From G963668605 sp963793625 (GTDB taxonomy: Bacteria; Acidobacteriota; Terriglobia; Bryobacterales; Bryobacteraceae): 64,000 bases of DNA. Below the pieces are notes generated by a model. It saw nothing but the letters and a program-made list of their open reading frames with translations, had not been told where the DNA came from and made no database searches. Within the stretch, counting starts at the first letter, position 1, and each line of letters begins with the position of its first letter. Positions 35,950 through 45,911 of this stretch are shown in pieces. A program made the position numbers and the translations under genes. The stretch spans positions 186,001 to 250,000 of the forward strand of contig CAWCAT010000005.1 of NCBI GenBank assembly GCA_963793625.1. Direction: 5' to 3'.

Positions 35950-36819
35950 ATGGACCGGATTATTGCACTTACCTTTACTGCGCCAAATGGGAGCAGTACC
36001 AGGCACGAAACCACCATCGAGAAGAGTGCTGAAGCACCTGCTCAAGAACTGCTTGAACACAAGCATAAGCATACTGTTTCCAAAGAATTCTACAGCGATG
36101 CTGAAGCTCGACGGCACCTGTGTGCGGTCACTCTGCCAGGCGGAAGCACAGGCCACGCCTGGCTTTTCTGGCGCAAAAGGATCATGGATTTGGTTTTGGC
36201 AACACTGGCGATTGTCTGTTTGTTGCCCGTGCTCTTGCTGATCGCCGCCCTGATCAGGCTGGATTCTCCGGGCCCGATCATTTACAGACAGGAGCGGGTG
36301 GGCGCCCGGCGCAGGAAAATTGGGGGCAAGACGGTTTGGGAAATCCGCACGTTTAGTTTTTTCAAATTCCGTTCCATGTATTCGAATGCCAGTTCGTCAG
36401 CGCACCAGGAGTTCATCGCCCAATTCTGCCGGGGAAAACTGTCTGCGAACAATGGGGACAAAGCCAGTTTCAAACTGTGTGATGATCCGAGAATCAGCAG
36501 GTTGGGACGTATTCTGCGCAAGACCAGCCTGGATGAACTTCCTCAGCTCGTGAACGTAATGCTGGGTGACATGAGTCTCGTGGGCCCGCGGCCTCTTCCT
36601 CTTTATGAGGTGGCCCAACACCCGGCCGTGTATTACGAGAGACACGCCTGCCTGGGCGGAATTACCGGTCAGTGGCAGATCGATGGCAGGGGCCGGGTAC
36701 CATTCGAAAGCATGATGCGGATGGATATCGACTATGTCCGTTATCCCTCGCTTCTTCGCGACCTGTCCATTATGCTGCGGACCATACCAGCGGTTCTTTC
36801 AGCGCGGGGTGCAAGGTAG
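35950..36819 (+). CDS. Undecaprenyl-phosphate sugar phosphotransferase (short WbaP/WcaJ type)
   Basis: 289 residues from ATG 35950, supported by AAAGGA ten bases upstream. About 75 hydrophilic residues precede the bacterial sugar transferase domain: one membrane helix (MDLVLATLAIVCLLPVLLLIAAL), SPGPIIYRQERVG, FFKFRSM, KTSLDELPQLVNVMLGDMSLVGPRP. The Asp-Glu pair in SLDELPQ is the catalytic dyad of this class. It lacks the four-helix N-terminus of full WbaP, so it is a minimal monotopic or single-span form. It starts repeat-unit synthesis by moving a sugar-1-phosphate to the lipid carrier. Confidence 0.85.
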   Translation: MDRIIALTFTAPNGSSTRHETTIEKSAEAPAQELLEHKHKHTVSKEFYSDAEARRHLCAVTLPGGSTGHAWLFWRKRIMDLVLATLAIVCLLPVLLLIAALIRLDSPGPIIYRQERVGARRRKIGGKTVWEIRTFSFFKFRSMYSNASSSAHQEFIAQFCRGKLSANNGDKASFKLCDDPRISRLGRILRKTSLDELPQLVNVMLGDMSLVGPRPLPLYEVAQHPAVYYERHACLGGITGQWQIDGRGRVPFESMMRMDIDYVRYPSLLRDLSIMLRTIPAVLSARGAR

Positions 36820-36827
36820 GCAGAAAG

Positions 36828-38261
36828 ATGGCTTCTCTGGAACAACCCGTTGGCGGTCGCTCGTGGATGTCCGGCGTTACCGGCTCAGTTGGCCAGGTGT
36901 GCAACTCCACGGCCTCCGCGGTAACTGGAGCATTGTTTGCGCCGCTCGCCATTCTTGCGAGCGGGACGATGCGCCGGGTTTTCCTGGCAATGGCGCTTCT
37001 AAACATCCCTCTTCAAATTGCGGTGCACTTCTGGTACCGGGAGGAAGTCGGGAATCTGGGCTCCCTCGGCGGGTTGAACATTTCGATCATGACCATCGCG
37101 CTTGCTGGGCTGTATTCATCGGGGCTGCTCCGAAGGATAGCTTCAGGTGCTCCAAGAACCCGAACCCAAATCCGAACCAGAGTGAGTATTCCGCTGGCGG
37201 CATACCTGTTGATTACGGTTTTCTCGATTTTGGTAGCGCAGGATATTGCACTGGCTTTGTTCGATGTTTTCGCCCTGCTGGAGGCATTTCTTTTCTACGT
37301 GTACATCGCGAATTCGGTGAACTCACGTGAAGATCTGCTTTTCATCCTTCGCTTTTTGCTGGCTGGTTTGCTTCTCCAAGGGTTACTGATGACCGCGCTC
37401 GGCGTCGGCGTGATCGGTGACGTTAGCATGCCCGGATTCAGGCTGCGTGTTGACAGTAACAAAGAATTGTACGATTTTGATCGGGTTGGCGGCTCAGTTG
37501 GATCACCCAACGATGCAGCGGACTACATGGCGGTTGGGCTGGCGGTCGCGTTTAGTGTGTTGCTTGCAACGGTGGGACGCAAGTACAGGAATTTGGCGCT
37601 GCTGAGTTTAGGCATAGGAGTTCCGGCATTGGCCTTCACCTTCTCTCGGGGCGCGTGGATCTCCTGTTTATTAAGTCTTGCGATCTTAACCCTGGCTGGC
37701 ATATACCGCAAACAGATCTCTCTAAGAACCCTGATCATAGCTGCCGCGCCCGTGGTTCTGGTAGTTATCGTCTTATCTGGCCCCATCACTGAGCGTCTCT
37801 TTGCTGACGACGCCGGATCAGCGGATTCTCGGGTGCCGCTGATGAGGATGGCCGGATTGATGATTGCTGACCACCCCCTCATGGGAGTCGGCGTCAATAA
37901 TTTTCCTTTGGCCATGGAGCCGTACGTGAGTCGCGGGTTCGCGGGCGAGTTTGTCTACGCTGTTCACAATAAATATCTGCTGATTTGGGCGGAAACGGGC
38001 ATTGCCGGACTGATCGCGTTCGTTTGGTTCCTTATAGCGACAATCCGCAAGGGATACCAATGCTGGAAGCGCAGAGACCCGTTCTACGGGCCATTGGCAC
38101 TGGGGTGTGCCGCGGCCCTTGCTGGTCATATGGTCCACCTGCTTGTTGAGTTCTTACGCGGCCATCCTACTACCCAGATGATGGTACTTCTAGCCGCTCT
38201 CATCGCCGCGTCGGATCAATTGACTCACAACAGACAGCAACTACTGTCGCGATCGAATTAG
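36828..38261 (+). CDS. O-antigen ligase/polymerase-like membrane protein (Wzy type)
   Basis: 477 residues from ATG 36828; the longer reading from 36672 overlaps the transferase gene and is rejected. About ten to twelve hydrophobic segments; the PF04932-like region includes VGGSVGSPNDAADYMAVGLAVAF, FTFSRGAWIS, and the large loop with HPLMGVGVNNFPLAM and YAVHNKYLLIWAETG. In a Wzx/Wzy locus it is the best candidate for the polymerase. It lies nine bases after the transferase and twelve before the first glycosyltransferase. Confidence 0.8.
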   Translation: MASLEQPVGGRSWMSGVTGSVGQVCNSTASAVTGALFAPLAILASGTMRRVFLAMALLNIPLQIAVHFWYREEVGNLGSLGGLNISIMTIALAGLYSSGLLRRIASGAPRTRTQIRTRVSIPLAAYLLITVFSILVAQDIALALFDVFALLEAFLFYVYIANSVNSREDLLFILRFLLAGLLLQGLLMTALGVGVIGDVSMPGFRLRVDSNKELYDFDRVGGSVGSPNDAADYMAVGLAVAFSVLLATVGRKYRNLALLSLGIGVPALAFTFSRGAWISCLLSLAILTLAGIYRKQISLRTLIIAAAPVVLVVIVLSGPITERLFADDAGSADSRVPLMRMAGLMIADHPLMGVGVNNFPLAMEPYVSRGFAGEFVYAVHNKYLLIWAETGIAGLIAFVWFLIATIRKGYQCWKRRDPFYGPLALGCAAALAGHMVHLLVEFLRGHPTTQMMVLLAALIAASDQLTHNRQQLLSRSN

Positions 38262-38273
38262 AGGACTAAAAAA

Positions 38274-39398
38274 ATGAGGGTTGCATTCATTTCCTTCGAT
38301 TTTGGAGAATACTGCCTGCGAATAGCGAATGCGCTGGCACAAGAGGCAGATGTTCTGCTATTGCTGCCGGAACGCGAAGCGGCGCCCCACCAACAGCTGA
38401 TGAATGGTGCGGCGGATGTGCGGGCATTCCAGAGGCCGAGGTTACGGGATCCTCTGCGTCAAATCCGGACGATTGCAGCGATGCACAGGCAGATCAAGAA
38501 CTTCAATCCGGATGTGATTCACCTGCAAGCCGGTCACTTGTGGTTCAACTGTGCGCTGCCGCTTCTGCGGCGCTATCCACTGGTTTTGACCATACATGAT
38601 CCCTATTGCCACGTCGGCGACAAAGCATCGCTGAAGACGCCATCCTGGATTGTGGACATTGGCTCGCGCCAGGCAGCGGCACTCATTGTTCACGCTCCCC
38701 AGTTGAAGCAGGAACTTGTTGAGCGGTTAGGGGTCCCCGAAAGCAAAGTTCACGTGGTCCCCCATGTGCTTCTGGGAGATGACCAAGCCCGGAAGCACGT
38801 ACGAGAAAACGAGGATCAGGTGTTGTTCTTCGGAAGAATCTGGGAGTACAAGGGCCTTGAGTACCTCATTCGAGCGGAACCGCTAATCAGTGCGCGAGTG
38901 CCGGGGGTGAAGATTGTGATCGCCGGCGCAGGTGAAGACTTTGCTCGCTATCGGAGCAAGATGATACACCCTGATCGCTTTGTGGTTTACAACGACTACA
39001 TATCCGACGAGCGGCGAACTGAGTTATTCCGGCAATCCAGCGTGGTGGCATTGCCTTACATTGAAGCTTCTTCGAGTGGCGTGATCCCGCTCGCATACCG
39101 GTTCGGGAAACCAGTGGTTGCGACGAACGTCGGCGGGCTTCCGGACATGGTCAAGCATGGTCGGACCGGGTATCTTGTGCCGCCACGTGACGAAAATGCA
39201 CTTGCCGATGCCATTGTCTGTCTTTTGAGAAATCGCGAACTTCGTCATCAGTTTGGAGCAAATGGCAAACGGGTGTTAGAGAGCGATTGTGCTCCTGACG
39301 TTGTGGCAGAAAAAACGTTGCTCGTTTACCAGCACGCACTGCATCAGGCGACCGAAGTCGCAAGACAGCGCACTGGAATAGCTTCCCGGCTGCTATAG
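38274..39398 (+). CDS. Glycosyltransferase family 4 (GT-B)
   Basis: 374 residues. N-terminal Rossmann half with VIHLQAGHLWF and LTIHDPYCH; C-terminal half with FFGRIWEYKGLEYLI, VIAGAGEDFARY and PYIEASSSGVIPLAYRFGKPVVATNVGG, which includes the E-x7-like nucleotide-sugar binding region. Adds one sugar to the lipid-linked repeat unit at the cytoplasmic face; donor and acceptor cannot be told from sequence. SD-like GAGGA precedes the ATG. A 53-bp gap separates it from the dehydrogenase gene. Confidence 0.82.
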   Translation: MRVAFISFDFGEYCLRIANALAQEADVLLLLPEREAAPHQQLMNGAADVRAFQRPRLRDPLRQIRTIAAMHRQIKNFNPDVIHLQAGHLWFNCALPLLRRYPLVLTIHDPYCHVGDKASLKTPSWIVDIGSRQAAALIVHAPQLKQELVERLGVPESKVHVVPHVLLGDDQARKHVRENEDQVLFFGRIWEYKGLEYLIRAEPLISARVPGVKIVIAGAGEDFARYRSKMIHPDRFVVYNDYISDERRTELFRQSSVVALPYIEASSSGVIPLAYRFGKPVVATNVGGLPDMVKHGRTGYLVPPRDENALADAIVCLLRNRELRHQFGANGKRVLESDCAPDVVAEKTLLVYQHALHQATEVARQRTGIASRLL

Positions 39399-39451
39399 CA
39401 GCCCACAAACACCTGGCCCTGGCGTTCAGGAAAAACACGAAAGAGGACACA

Positions 39452-40766
39452 TTGAAAGTTAGTGTTTTCGGACTCGGTTATGTTGGCTCCGTTTGCGCGG
39501 CTTGCCTAGCAAAAGACGGACACACCGTGATCGGCGTGGACGTAAATCCGGACAAGGTGGCATACGATAAATTCCGGGCGATCTCCTATCCTGGAGCCCG
39601 GGCTTGACGACCTTGTTCGAAAAGGAATCGAATCTGGTCGCTTGCAGGCGTGTACGAATGGGGAGAACGCGGTTCGAGAGAGCGATGTCAGCTTGATCTG
39701 CGTTGCTACACCGAGCAACGGAAACGGCAGTCTCGACATGCGCTACGCCCAGAAGGTCTGTGAAGAAATCGGCCGGGCACTCGCGACCCGCGAAGCTACC
39801 ACGTGGTCGTGATGCGCAGCACCGTGCTGCCAGGTACTGTTTCAAACCGACTGATAGAAACCTCGAGAAGTACTCGGGCTGCGGGCCGGTGTGGATTTTG
39901 GCGTATGTATGAATCCCGAGTTCCTCCGCGAGAGTGATGCAATCAACGATTACTACAATCCAAGCCACATAGTAATCGGTGAACTCGATGAGCGCAGCGG
40001 CGACGCATTAGTGCAGATGTACGCAGCGATAGATGCGCCAATCGTCCGTACCTCGATTCCCATGGCCGAGATGCTGAAGTATGTGTGCAACTGCTTCCAC
40101 GCACTGAAAGTCGCATTCGCGAATGAGATTGGGAACCTCTCAAAGGCGCTCGGGATTGACGGTCAGGAACTGATGGAGATCTTCTGCCAGGACCGGCGTC
40201 TGAATATTTCTCCGCTTTACCTGAAGCCAGGTTTTGGCTTCGGAGGATCATGCCTTCCAAAGGACCTTCGAGCACTGGTTTACCGGGCCAAGGAACTCGA
40301 CATGGATTGTCCCATTCTTCGCGCCGTTCTGGAAAGCAATCAAAAACAGATTCAGCGAGGCGTCGAACTGGTTGAAAGCCAGGGGCGCAAGAAGGTTGGG
40401 GTTCTGGGCCTGAGTTTCAAATCCGGCACCGATGACGTGCGCGAAAGTCCGATCGTACCGCTAGTGGAAACTCTTGTCGGTAGGGGCTACCGAGTGCAGG
40501 TTTACGACTCTGCCGTGAAAGTAGATGAATTGGTAGGTGCAAACAAGCTCTACCTGGAGCGCCAACTTCCACACATAGCCTCACTAATGCGGTCGTCGAT
40601 GGAGGAAGTTGTTGAGGGTGCAGACATCGTGGTTGTTGCAAACGGCAATCCGGATTCGCGCCGGGTCTCCAAAATGATGCATAAGGATCAGGTCCTTATT
40701 GATCTCGTCGGCATTGCAAAGACTAACGACAATGCGGAAGGCCGCTATGAAGGAATCTGCTGGTAA
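39452..40766 (+). pseudogene. algD: GDP-mannose 6-dehydrogenase-like (AlgD family), three frameshifts in first third
   Basis: The product begins at TTG 39452 (KVSVFGLGYVGSVCAACLA, NAD loop). The frame changes near 39577 (continuing ILEPGLDDLVRKGIESG and VSLICVATPSNGNG), near 39790 (continuing SYHVVVMRSTVLPGTV) and near 39870 (continuing VDFGVCMNPEFLRESDAI). From there the remaining ~290 residues are intact, including the catalytic GFGGSCLPKDLRAL with its Cys and LGLSFKSGTDDVRESP. The wording closely follows AlgD rather than UDP-glucose dehydrogenase. It would supply GDP-mannuronate for an acidic exopolysaccharide. Three indels in 300 bp with full conservation between them leave open sequencing error versus inactivation. 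Confidence 0.7.
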
Positions 40767-40788
40767 GAATGTCGCGAGGAAAACATAA

Positions 40789-41799
40789 ATGAAAGTGCTT
40801 ATCGTGACAGCGCTGTGGCCGACGGCGGAAAATCCGGCATTCGGTTCTTTCGTTAAGGCTCAGGTGCTCCAACTGCAGGAGGCCGGCCTTGATGTAGAAG
40901 TCCTGGTCTTAGAGGGACGTATTCGTAAGCTGATCTACCCAAGGGGTATGGTTCAGTTGCGCAAGCGCCTCGCCGACCCGTCGATCGATCTGGTACATGC
41001 GCATTACGGCTATGTCGGCATGGTCGCAAGAACTCAATGGAAAGTTCCCGTCGTTGTGACCTTTCACGGTGACGACGCCCTGGGCACAGTCAACAAGCAC
41101 GGCAAAAAAACCAAGTTCAGCCTGGTAGTTGCCGCGTGCGGACGAGTTCTGGCTGGCATGGTGGATGCCGTGGTCGTTCAGAGCGAGCAGATGGCGCGCC
41201 AGTTTCGTCATGCGAACACGCACATTGTCCCTCACGAGGTTGATCTCAAGGTCTTCCATCCCACAGACAAGCAGCGGGCGCGGCAGATGCTTGGCCTGAG
41301 CAGCGATAGAAAATACATCCTGTTCGCAGCCAATCCTGACATTGCAGTGAAACGATTCCCTTTAGCGAAGGAAGCCGTTGAACTCTTAAGAGCGCAGGAT
41401 CCGTCGGTTGAATTGATTACGCTTTACAAAGAAACGCAACCCCGGCTCGCCCTTTACATGAGTGCCTGTGATGCCCTCGTTTTCCCCTCCTACCAGGAGG
41501 GTTCGCCCAACGTTGTGAAGCAGGCCATGGCGTGCAACCTGCCTATCGTTGCCACTGATGTTGGCGATGTGAGGGAGATTATCGGCACTACCCGGAAATG
41601 TCATATCTGCCCTCCGGACGCGACTGAATTCGCACGCAAGCTCGCGGAGGTCATGCGCTCTCCAGAGCGGACCAACGGGCGAGAGCACGTTCAACACCTG
41701 GCCGGGCCCATCGTCGCGCGGCAATTGATCGGAATTTATGAGGAGACGTTGGGTAAGCGAGCGAAGCAGTTTGACGTCGTGACGCAGGGAGGAGGCTGA
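40789..41799 (+). CDS. Glycosyltransferase family 4 (GT-B)
   Basis: 336 residues. It opens with LIVTALWPTAENPAFGSFV, typical of GT4 enzymes, then DLVHAHYGYVG, TFHGDDALG and VVVQSEQMARQF in the acceptor half, and FAANPDIAVKRFPLA and FPSYQEGSPNVVKQAMACNLPIVATDVGDV in the donor half. It belongs to the assembly of the EPS repeat unit. It lies 22 bases after the dehydrogenase gene and nine before asnB, in one transcription unit. Linkage specificity unknown. Confidence 0.82.
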   Translation: MKVLIVTALWPTAENPAFGSFVKAQVLQLQEAGLDVEVLVLEGRIRKLIYPRGMVQLRKRLADPSIDLVHAHYGYVGMVARTQWKVPVVVTFHGDDALGTVNKHGKKTKFSLVVAACGRVLAGMVDAVVVQSEQMARQFRHANTHIVPHEVDLKVFHPTDKQRARQMLGLSSDRKYILFAANPDIAVKRFPLAKEAVELLRAQDPSVELITLYKETQPRLALYMSACDALVFPSYQEGSPNVVKQAMACNLPIVATDVGDVREIIGTTRKCHICPPDATEFARKLAEVMRSPERTNGREHVQHLAGPIVARQLIGIYEETLGKRAKQFDVVTQGGG

Positions 41800-41807
41800 C
41801 CCAAGCT

Positions 41808-43739
41808 ATGTGTGGAATCTGCGGAGTGTACGATTACCAAAACCAGAATCCAGTTCGTCCTGAGATTCTTTCGGACATGCTCGGGATTATACGTCACCGT
41901 GGTCCGGACGACGAAGGTGTTTACCTCAATGGACACCTGATGATGGGCATGCGCCGGCTGAGTATTATTGATCTTGCCGGCGGGAAACAACCTATTTCAA
42001 ACGAAGACGGTAGCGTCGTCGTTGTTTTCAATGGCGAGATTTACAACTACCAGGAATTGCGCGATAGGTTGCGCGCTAAAGGCCACATTTTCGCCACCAG
42101 CAGCGACACGGAAGTGATCGTACATCTCTACGAGGACTTGGGCGAGGAATGCGTCAGCGAATTGCGCGGCATGTTTACCTTTGCCCTTTGGGATGTTGCG
42201 CGGCAGCGTTTATTCCTGGGACGCGACCGTCTGGGAATAAAACCGCTCTACTATGCTGATGCTGGAGGCTCGCTGATCTTCGGTTCTGAGATAAAAGCTA
42301 TCCTGCAGCACCCGAGAATTGAGGCCCAACTCGACAGGCAGGCGCTGAGCCACTATCTTTCGCTGAAATACGTACCCGCTCCTCAAACCATGTTCGCGGG
42401 CATCCGGGCACTTCCACCGGGTCACACGATGACTTGTGACCGGCGCTCGGTAAAAATCAAACGTTACTGGCGCTTGTCCTATGCAGGCAGTCAAAGTAAT
42501 CGAATGCGTGAAGAAGAGTGTGCGGAACAGCTCGAGGCTTTGCTGCGGGAGTCAGTCAAGATCCATCTGATGAGCGATGTGCCGTTCGGAGCATTTCTGA
42601 GTGGCGGGGTTGACTCCAGCACGATTGTGGCTCTGATGAGCCAGCTTATGGATCGGCCCGTCAAAACGTTTTCGGTTGGCTTCGACGGCGACGGCGAGCA
42701 GTTCAGTGAGCTCCCGTTTGCCCGGCTTGTGGCAAAACGGTATGAGACCGATCATAACGAGATCCTGATAACCCCTAACGACTTTATGGACCTTGCCGAG
42801 AAGGTCGTCTGGCACCTGGATCAGCCGATTGCGGACAACGCCTGCGTAGCGAACTACATGGTTTCGGAGTTGGCTGCACGCCAGGTGAAGATGGTGCTCA
42901 CTGGCGAGGGGGGCGACGAATTGTTTGCCGGATACGCACGTTACGCCGGCGAGCGAATATCGTCCTGGTTCCGTTTCCTTCCAAAACAGGCGAGATTGCT
43001 TGCCTTGAAAACAGCCGGGCGGCTTCCAGGCCTGCGCCGTCCCAAGGTGGCGCTGTTTGCACTTTGCCAACCGGATGAACTCACGCGCTTCACTAACTGG
43101 TTCCCGCTCTTCAATCGGGACATGAAGCAGGAACTCCTTTCGGAAACCTACAAGCGTGAACTGCCGGACATTTATTCGGAAGGCATCTTCGCCGAACAAC
43201 TTGCTGATACGGATGCTGTGGATCCCCTGAACAGGATGCTCTATGTCAACACAAAACTCTGGTTGCCCGACGACCTGCTGGCGCGCGGCGACAAGACAAG
43301 TATGGCCGTCTCACTCGAAGGGCGGGTACCGCTGCTCGACCATAAACTGGTTGAGTTCGCGGCCTCTCTTCCGCCGCATTTGAAATTAAAGGGACTCACC
43401 CGGAAGTACCTGCTGAAAAAGGTAGCGCGTCGCTGGCTCCCGACTGAAATCGTCAACCGGAAGAAGCAAGGATTTCCGATTCCTTTTTCTGTCTGGTTCC
43501 GTAGGGAGGCCCGTTCTTTCGTGCGCGACCTCCTTTCGCCGGCTGTGATCAAACGCCGCGGTTTGTACAATCCTGCGTTCGTCGAGAAATTGCTCGATGA
43601 GCACGATGCCGGCACAGCGGACCATCAATTCCTCATATGGGGTCTGCTGAGTGTGGAACTGTGGCATCGTGCCTTTTTGGATCATCCGCGAAGCTCGTAT
43701 GCGACCTCAGGGAACGTATCTGCCCTGCAAGACAAATAA
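41808..43739 (+). CDS. asnB: Glutamine-hydrolysing asparagine synthase-like amidotransferase
   Basis: 643 residues. The N-terminal class II glutaminase begins MCGICGVYD with nucleophile Cys2, and has RHRGPDDEG and FNGEIYNYQELR. The synthetase half has the ATP pyrophosphatase loop FLSGGVDSS near residue 265 and LTGEGGDELFAGY. This class is a regular member of exopolysaccharide loci, where it probably amidates a uronic acid or sugar-linked carboxylate rather than making free asparagine. With an AlgD-like enzyme two genes upstream, a uronamide in the polymer is a reasonable inference. Ten further residues after AFLDHPRSS form a variable tail. Confidence 0.85.
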   Translation: MCGICGVYDYQNQNPVRPEILSDMLGIIRHRGPDDEGVYLNGHLMMGMRRLSIIDLAGGKQPISNEDGSVVVVFNGEIYNYQELRDRLRAKGHIFATSSDTEVIVHLYEDLGEECVSELRGMFTFALWDVARQRLFLGRDRLGIKPLYYADAGGSLIFGSEIKAILQHPRIEAQLDRQALSHYLSLKYVPAPQTMFAGIRALPPGHTMTCDRRSVKIKRYWRLSYAGSQSNRMREEECAEQLEALLRESVKIHLMSDVPFGAFLSGGVDSSTIVALMSQLMDRPVKTFSVGFDGDGEQFSELPFARLVAKRYETDHNEILITPNDFMDLAEKVVWHLDQPIADNACVANYMVSELAARQVKMVLTGEGGDELFAGYARYAGERISSWFRFLPKQARLLALKTAGRLPGLRRPKVALFALCQPDELTRFTNWFPLFNRDMKQELLSETYKRELPDIYSEGIFAEQLADTDAVDPLNRMLYVNTKLWLPDDLLARGDKTSMAVSLEGRVPLLDHKLVEFAASLPPHLKLKGLTRKYLLKKVARRWLPTEIVNRKKQGFPIPFSVWFRREARSFVRDLLSPAVIKRRGLYNPAFVEKLLDEHDAGTADHQFLIWGLLSVELWHRAFLDHPRSSYATSGNVSALQDK

Positions 43740-43755
43740 CGCGCAACGGAGTGAC

Positions 43756-45006
43756 ATGAAACACAAAGAAGAAAAACGCGCATTGATGGTGGTGGAAAAC
43801 AATCCTTACCCACAGGATTCCCGGGTGCGGCACGAAGCGGAAGCGCTGCTGAGTGCGGGATACGGGGTCTCTGTTATCAGCCAGGCCGCTAAAGGACAGC
43901 CTTGGCGGGAAGTGATCAATGGCATTCACGTTTACCGCTACCCGGAAGCTTTCGAAGCCCGTGGCTTCCTGGGGTACATATGGGAGTATGGCTACTCCAC
44001 GCTGGCAATTTTGATCCTCTCACTTGTTGTGTGGATGCGGGAAGGCTTCGACGTAATTCATGCGGCTAATCCCTCGGACACGCTGGTGTTTGTCGGAGCA
44101 TTCCACAAGCTATTCGGAAAGCGCTTCATCTTCGACCATCACGACCTTTCGCCAGAGCTCTACTACGCCAACTTTGGAGGAACGGGAAACCGGCTCGTCT
44201 ATAGAGCACTGGTGCTGCTGGAACAATTCTCGTGCCGCCTTGCTGATCACGTGATCGCAACCAATGAATCCTACAAACAGATGGAGATGGAGCGCAGCGG
44301 TATTTCTTGGGATCGGATTACAGTTGTGCGCAACGGTCCAGACCTGGAACAATTCCGCGTGGTTGAGCCCGATCCGGCACTGCGGCCAAGCGGCAAAACC
44401 GTAATTGCTTACGTCGGAATCATGGGATGCCATGACGGTCTGGATTGCCTCGTTCGAGCTCTGCGGCATTTGTTCCACACCTTGGGCAGAACTGACTTTA
44501 TTTGTTATCTGGTCGGCAAAGGAGAGATGGTCTCAGAGTTGAAGGCTTCGGTCCGGGAGTTTGGACTTGAGGAGCACGTGCATTTCACTGGTTGGATATC
44601 GGAAGCCGACAAGTTGCGCTACCTCGCCAGTGCGGATATATGTGTGGATCCGGATCCGTCCAACCCCTTCAACGACCGATCCACAATGATCAAAATCGGA
44701 GACTACATGGCGATGGGTAAGCCCGTCGTGGGTTTTGATCTGAAAGAAAACCGCTTTACGGCGCAGGAAGCCGGGCTATTTGTGAATGCCAACGACGAAT
44801 TCGAATTTGCACGCGGGCTCGCAGAACTCATGGACGATCCGGCACGCCGGCGCGTCATGGGAGCCTTTGGCCGCCGCCGCGTCGAGACGGAGTTGGCGTG
44901 GTCGCACTCCGTGCCCAAACTTCTGTCAGTTTACCGTTCTGTTTTACCTGAACCAGCGCATGCATTAGCTCGAGCAGCGCGGCAGGAACTCGAAGAAAAG
45001 GTGTAA
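43756..45006 (+). CDS. Glycosyltransferase family 4 (GT-B)
   Basis: 416 residues from ATG 43756, with GGAG just upstream; the longer reading from 43651 overlaps asnB. Features: MVVENNPYPQDSRVRHEA at the start, a hydrophobic segment (STLAILILSLVVWM) usual for this subgroup and possibly membrane-associating, FDHHDLSPELYY, VRNGPDLEQF, IAYVGIMGCHDGLD and MAMGKPVVGFDLKENRF. This type acts on lipid-linked intermediates. Third glycosyltransferase of the locus. Confidence 0.8.
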   Translation: MKHKEEKRALMVVENNPYPQDSRVRHEAEALLSAGYGVSVISQAAKGQPWREVINGIHVYRYPEAFEARGFLGYIWEYGYSTLAILILSLVVWMREGFDVIHAANPSDTLVFVGAFHKLFGKRFIFDHHDLSPELYYANFGGTGNRLVYRALVLLEQFSCRLADHVIATNESYKQMEMERSGISWDRITVVRNGPDLEQFRVVEPDPALRPSGKTVIAYVGIMGCHDGLDCLVRALRHLFHTLGRTDFICYLVGKGEMVSELKASVREFGLEEHVHFTGWISEADKLRYLASADICVDPDPSNPFNDRSTMIKIGDYMAMGKPVVGFDLKENRFTAQEAGLFVNANDEFEFARGLAELMDDPARRRVMGAFGRRRVETELAWSHSVPKLLSVYRSVLPEPAHALARAARQELEEKV

Positions 45007-45017
45007 CAAGGGAATTA

Positions 45018-45866
45018 GTGAGTAAGAAGCGTATGGAAACTACAACGCGGATGGTGCAAACACTCGGATTATGTGTTGCTCTAATCGCACTTTGGTTCAC
45101 ACGCGAGCAATTCGACATGGATTCGTTCCGGCAGGCAGCGAGTGCTTCAGACTCGGCCCGGAGCCGGGTTGGAGATAAGGCAACGGGGCCCGTGCTCTGG
45201 TCCGCGGATTTTGAATCGGGAAGTACTGCCCAATGGTATGCTCCGTCCACTAGAGCCTCGGGTGCTTATGGCGGCGGAGAATTTACCTCGGGTGCAGCGT
45301 ATTCAGAAGTCTCGGAAAGCTACGCGCACAGCGGTCGATGGTCGCTCGCTATGACGATTAATGCTCTACCTCCCGAGAGCGCCGTACGTATGTTTCGCTG
45401 GCGTGAACCACAAAACCACACCAAGCTCTACTACAGCGTTTGGTACTACTTTCCGCAGCACTATCGGGTCACGAGATACTGGAACGTTTTTCAATGGAAG
45501 TCGAAACGCCCCAACGGTGTTGTTGACCCATTTTTCGTGCTGAATGTGGGCAATCCCACCCCGGGAGCGATGAGCTTTACGCTTGTCAACTGGCAGAAAC
45601 AGGCGAAGTTCGACCAGGCTGTCACGGACGTGCCCGTAGGACGGTGGTTTAAAGTCGAGGCGATGTATACATGCGCAGGAGATTCGACTGGACATGTTAC
45701 GTTTTGGCAGGACGGCGCCATGTTGTTTAACCTGGCGAACGTCCAAACTCGCTACGTCGATGGCGACTGCCAATGGAGTGTAGATAACTATTCCGATGGT
45801 CTCAGTCCAGTGCCCGCCACTATCTACATAGATGATGCGGCTATCTCGCTGAGGCCCCCTCGGTAA
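45018..45866 (+). CDS. Single-domain lyase-like jelly-roll protein of EPS operon
   Basis: 282 residues from GTG 45018 with AAGGGA upstream. An N-terminal hydrophobic segment (VQTLGLCVALIALWF) is a signal peptide or anchor. Residues ~65-280 match the domain that occurs three times in the gene at 28021-30978: VLWSADFESG, MFRWREPQNH, YFPQHYR, WNVFQWKSKR, VDPFFVLNVGN, VGRWFKVEAMY, WQDG, DGDCQWSVDNYSDG. PF14099-like. In this position it probably trims, binds or detaches the polymer during export. The catalytic residues of known lyases are not recognisable to me, so a binding role is an equal alternative. Confidence 0.7.
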   Translation: MSKKRMETTTRMVQTLGLCVALIALWFTREQFDMDSFRQAASASDSARSRVGDKATGPVLWSADFESGSTAQWYAPSTRASGAYGGGEFTSGAAYSEVSESYAHSGRWSLAMTINALPPESAVRMFRWREPQNHTKLYYSVWYYFPQHYRVTRYWNVFQWKSKRPNGVVDPFFVLNVGNPTPGAMSFTLVNWQKQAKFDQAVTDVPVGRWFKVEAMYTCAGDSTGHVTFWQDGAMLFNLANVQTRYVDGDCQWSVDNYSDGLSPVPATIYIDDAAISLRPPR

Positions 45867-45911
45867 TCGTGAAGACTGGAGGTGCCGATTTGAGAATCGT
45901 GAGGTTTAACG

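Noticed and set aside
36672..36827. N-terminal extension of the O-antigen ligase-like protein
   Set aside because: It overlaps the sugar transferase coding sequence and lacks hydrophobic or conserved character; ATG 36828 fits the gene spacing.
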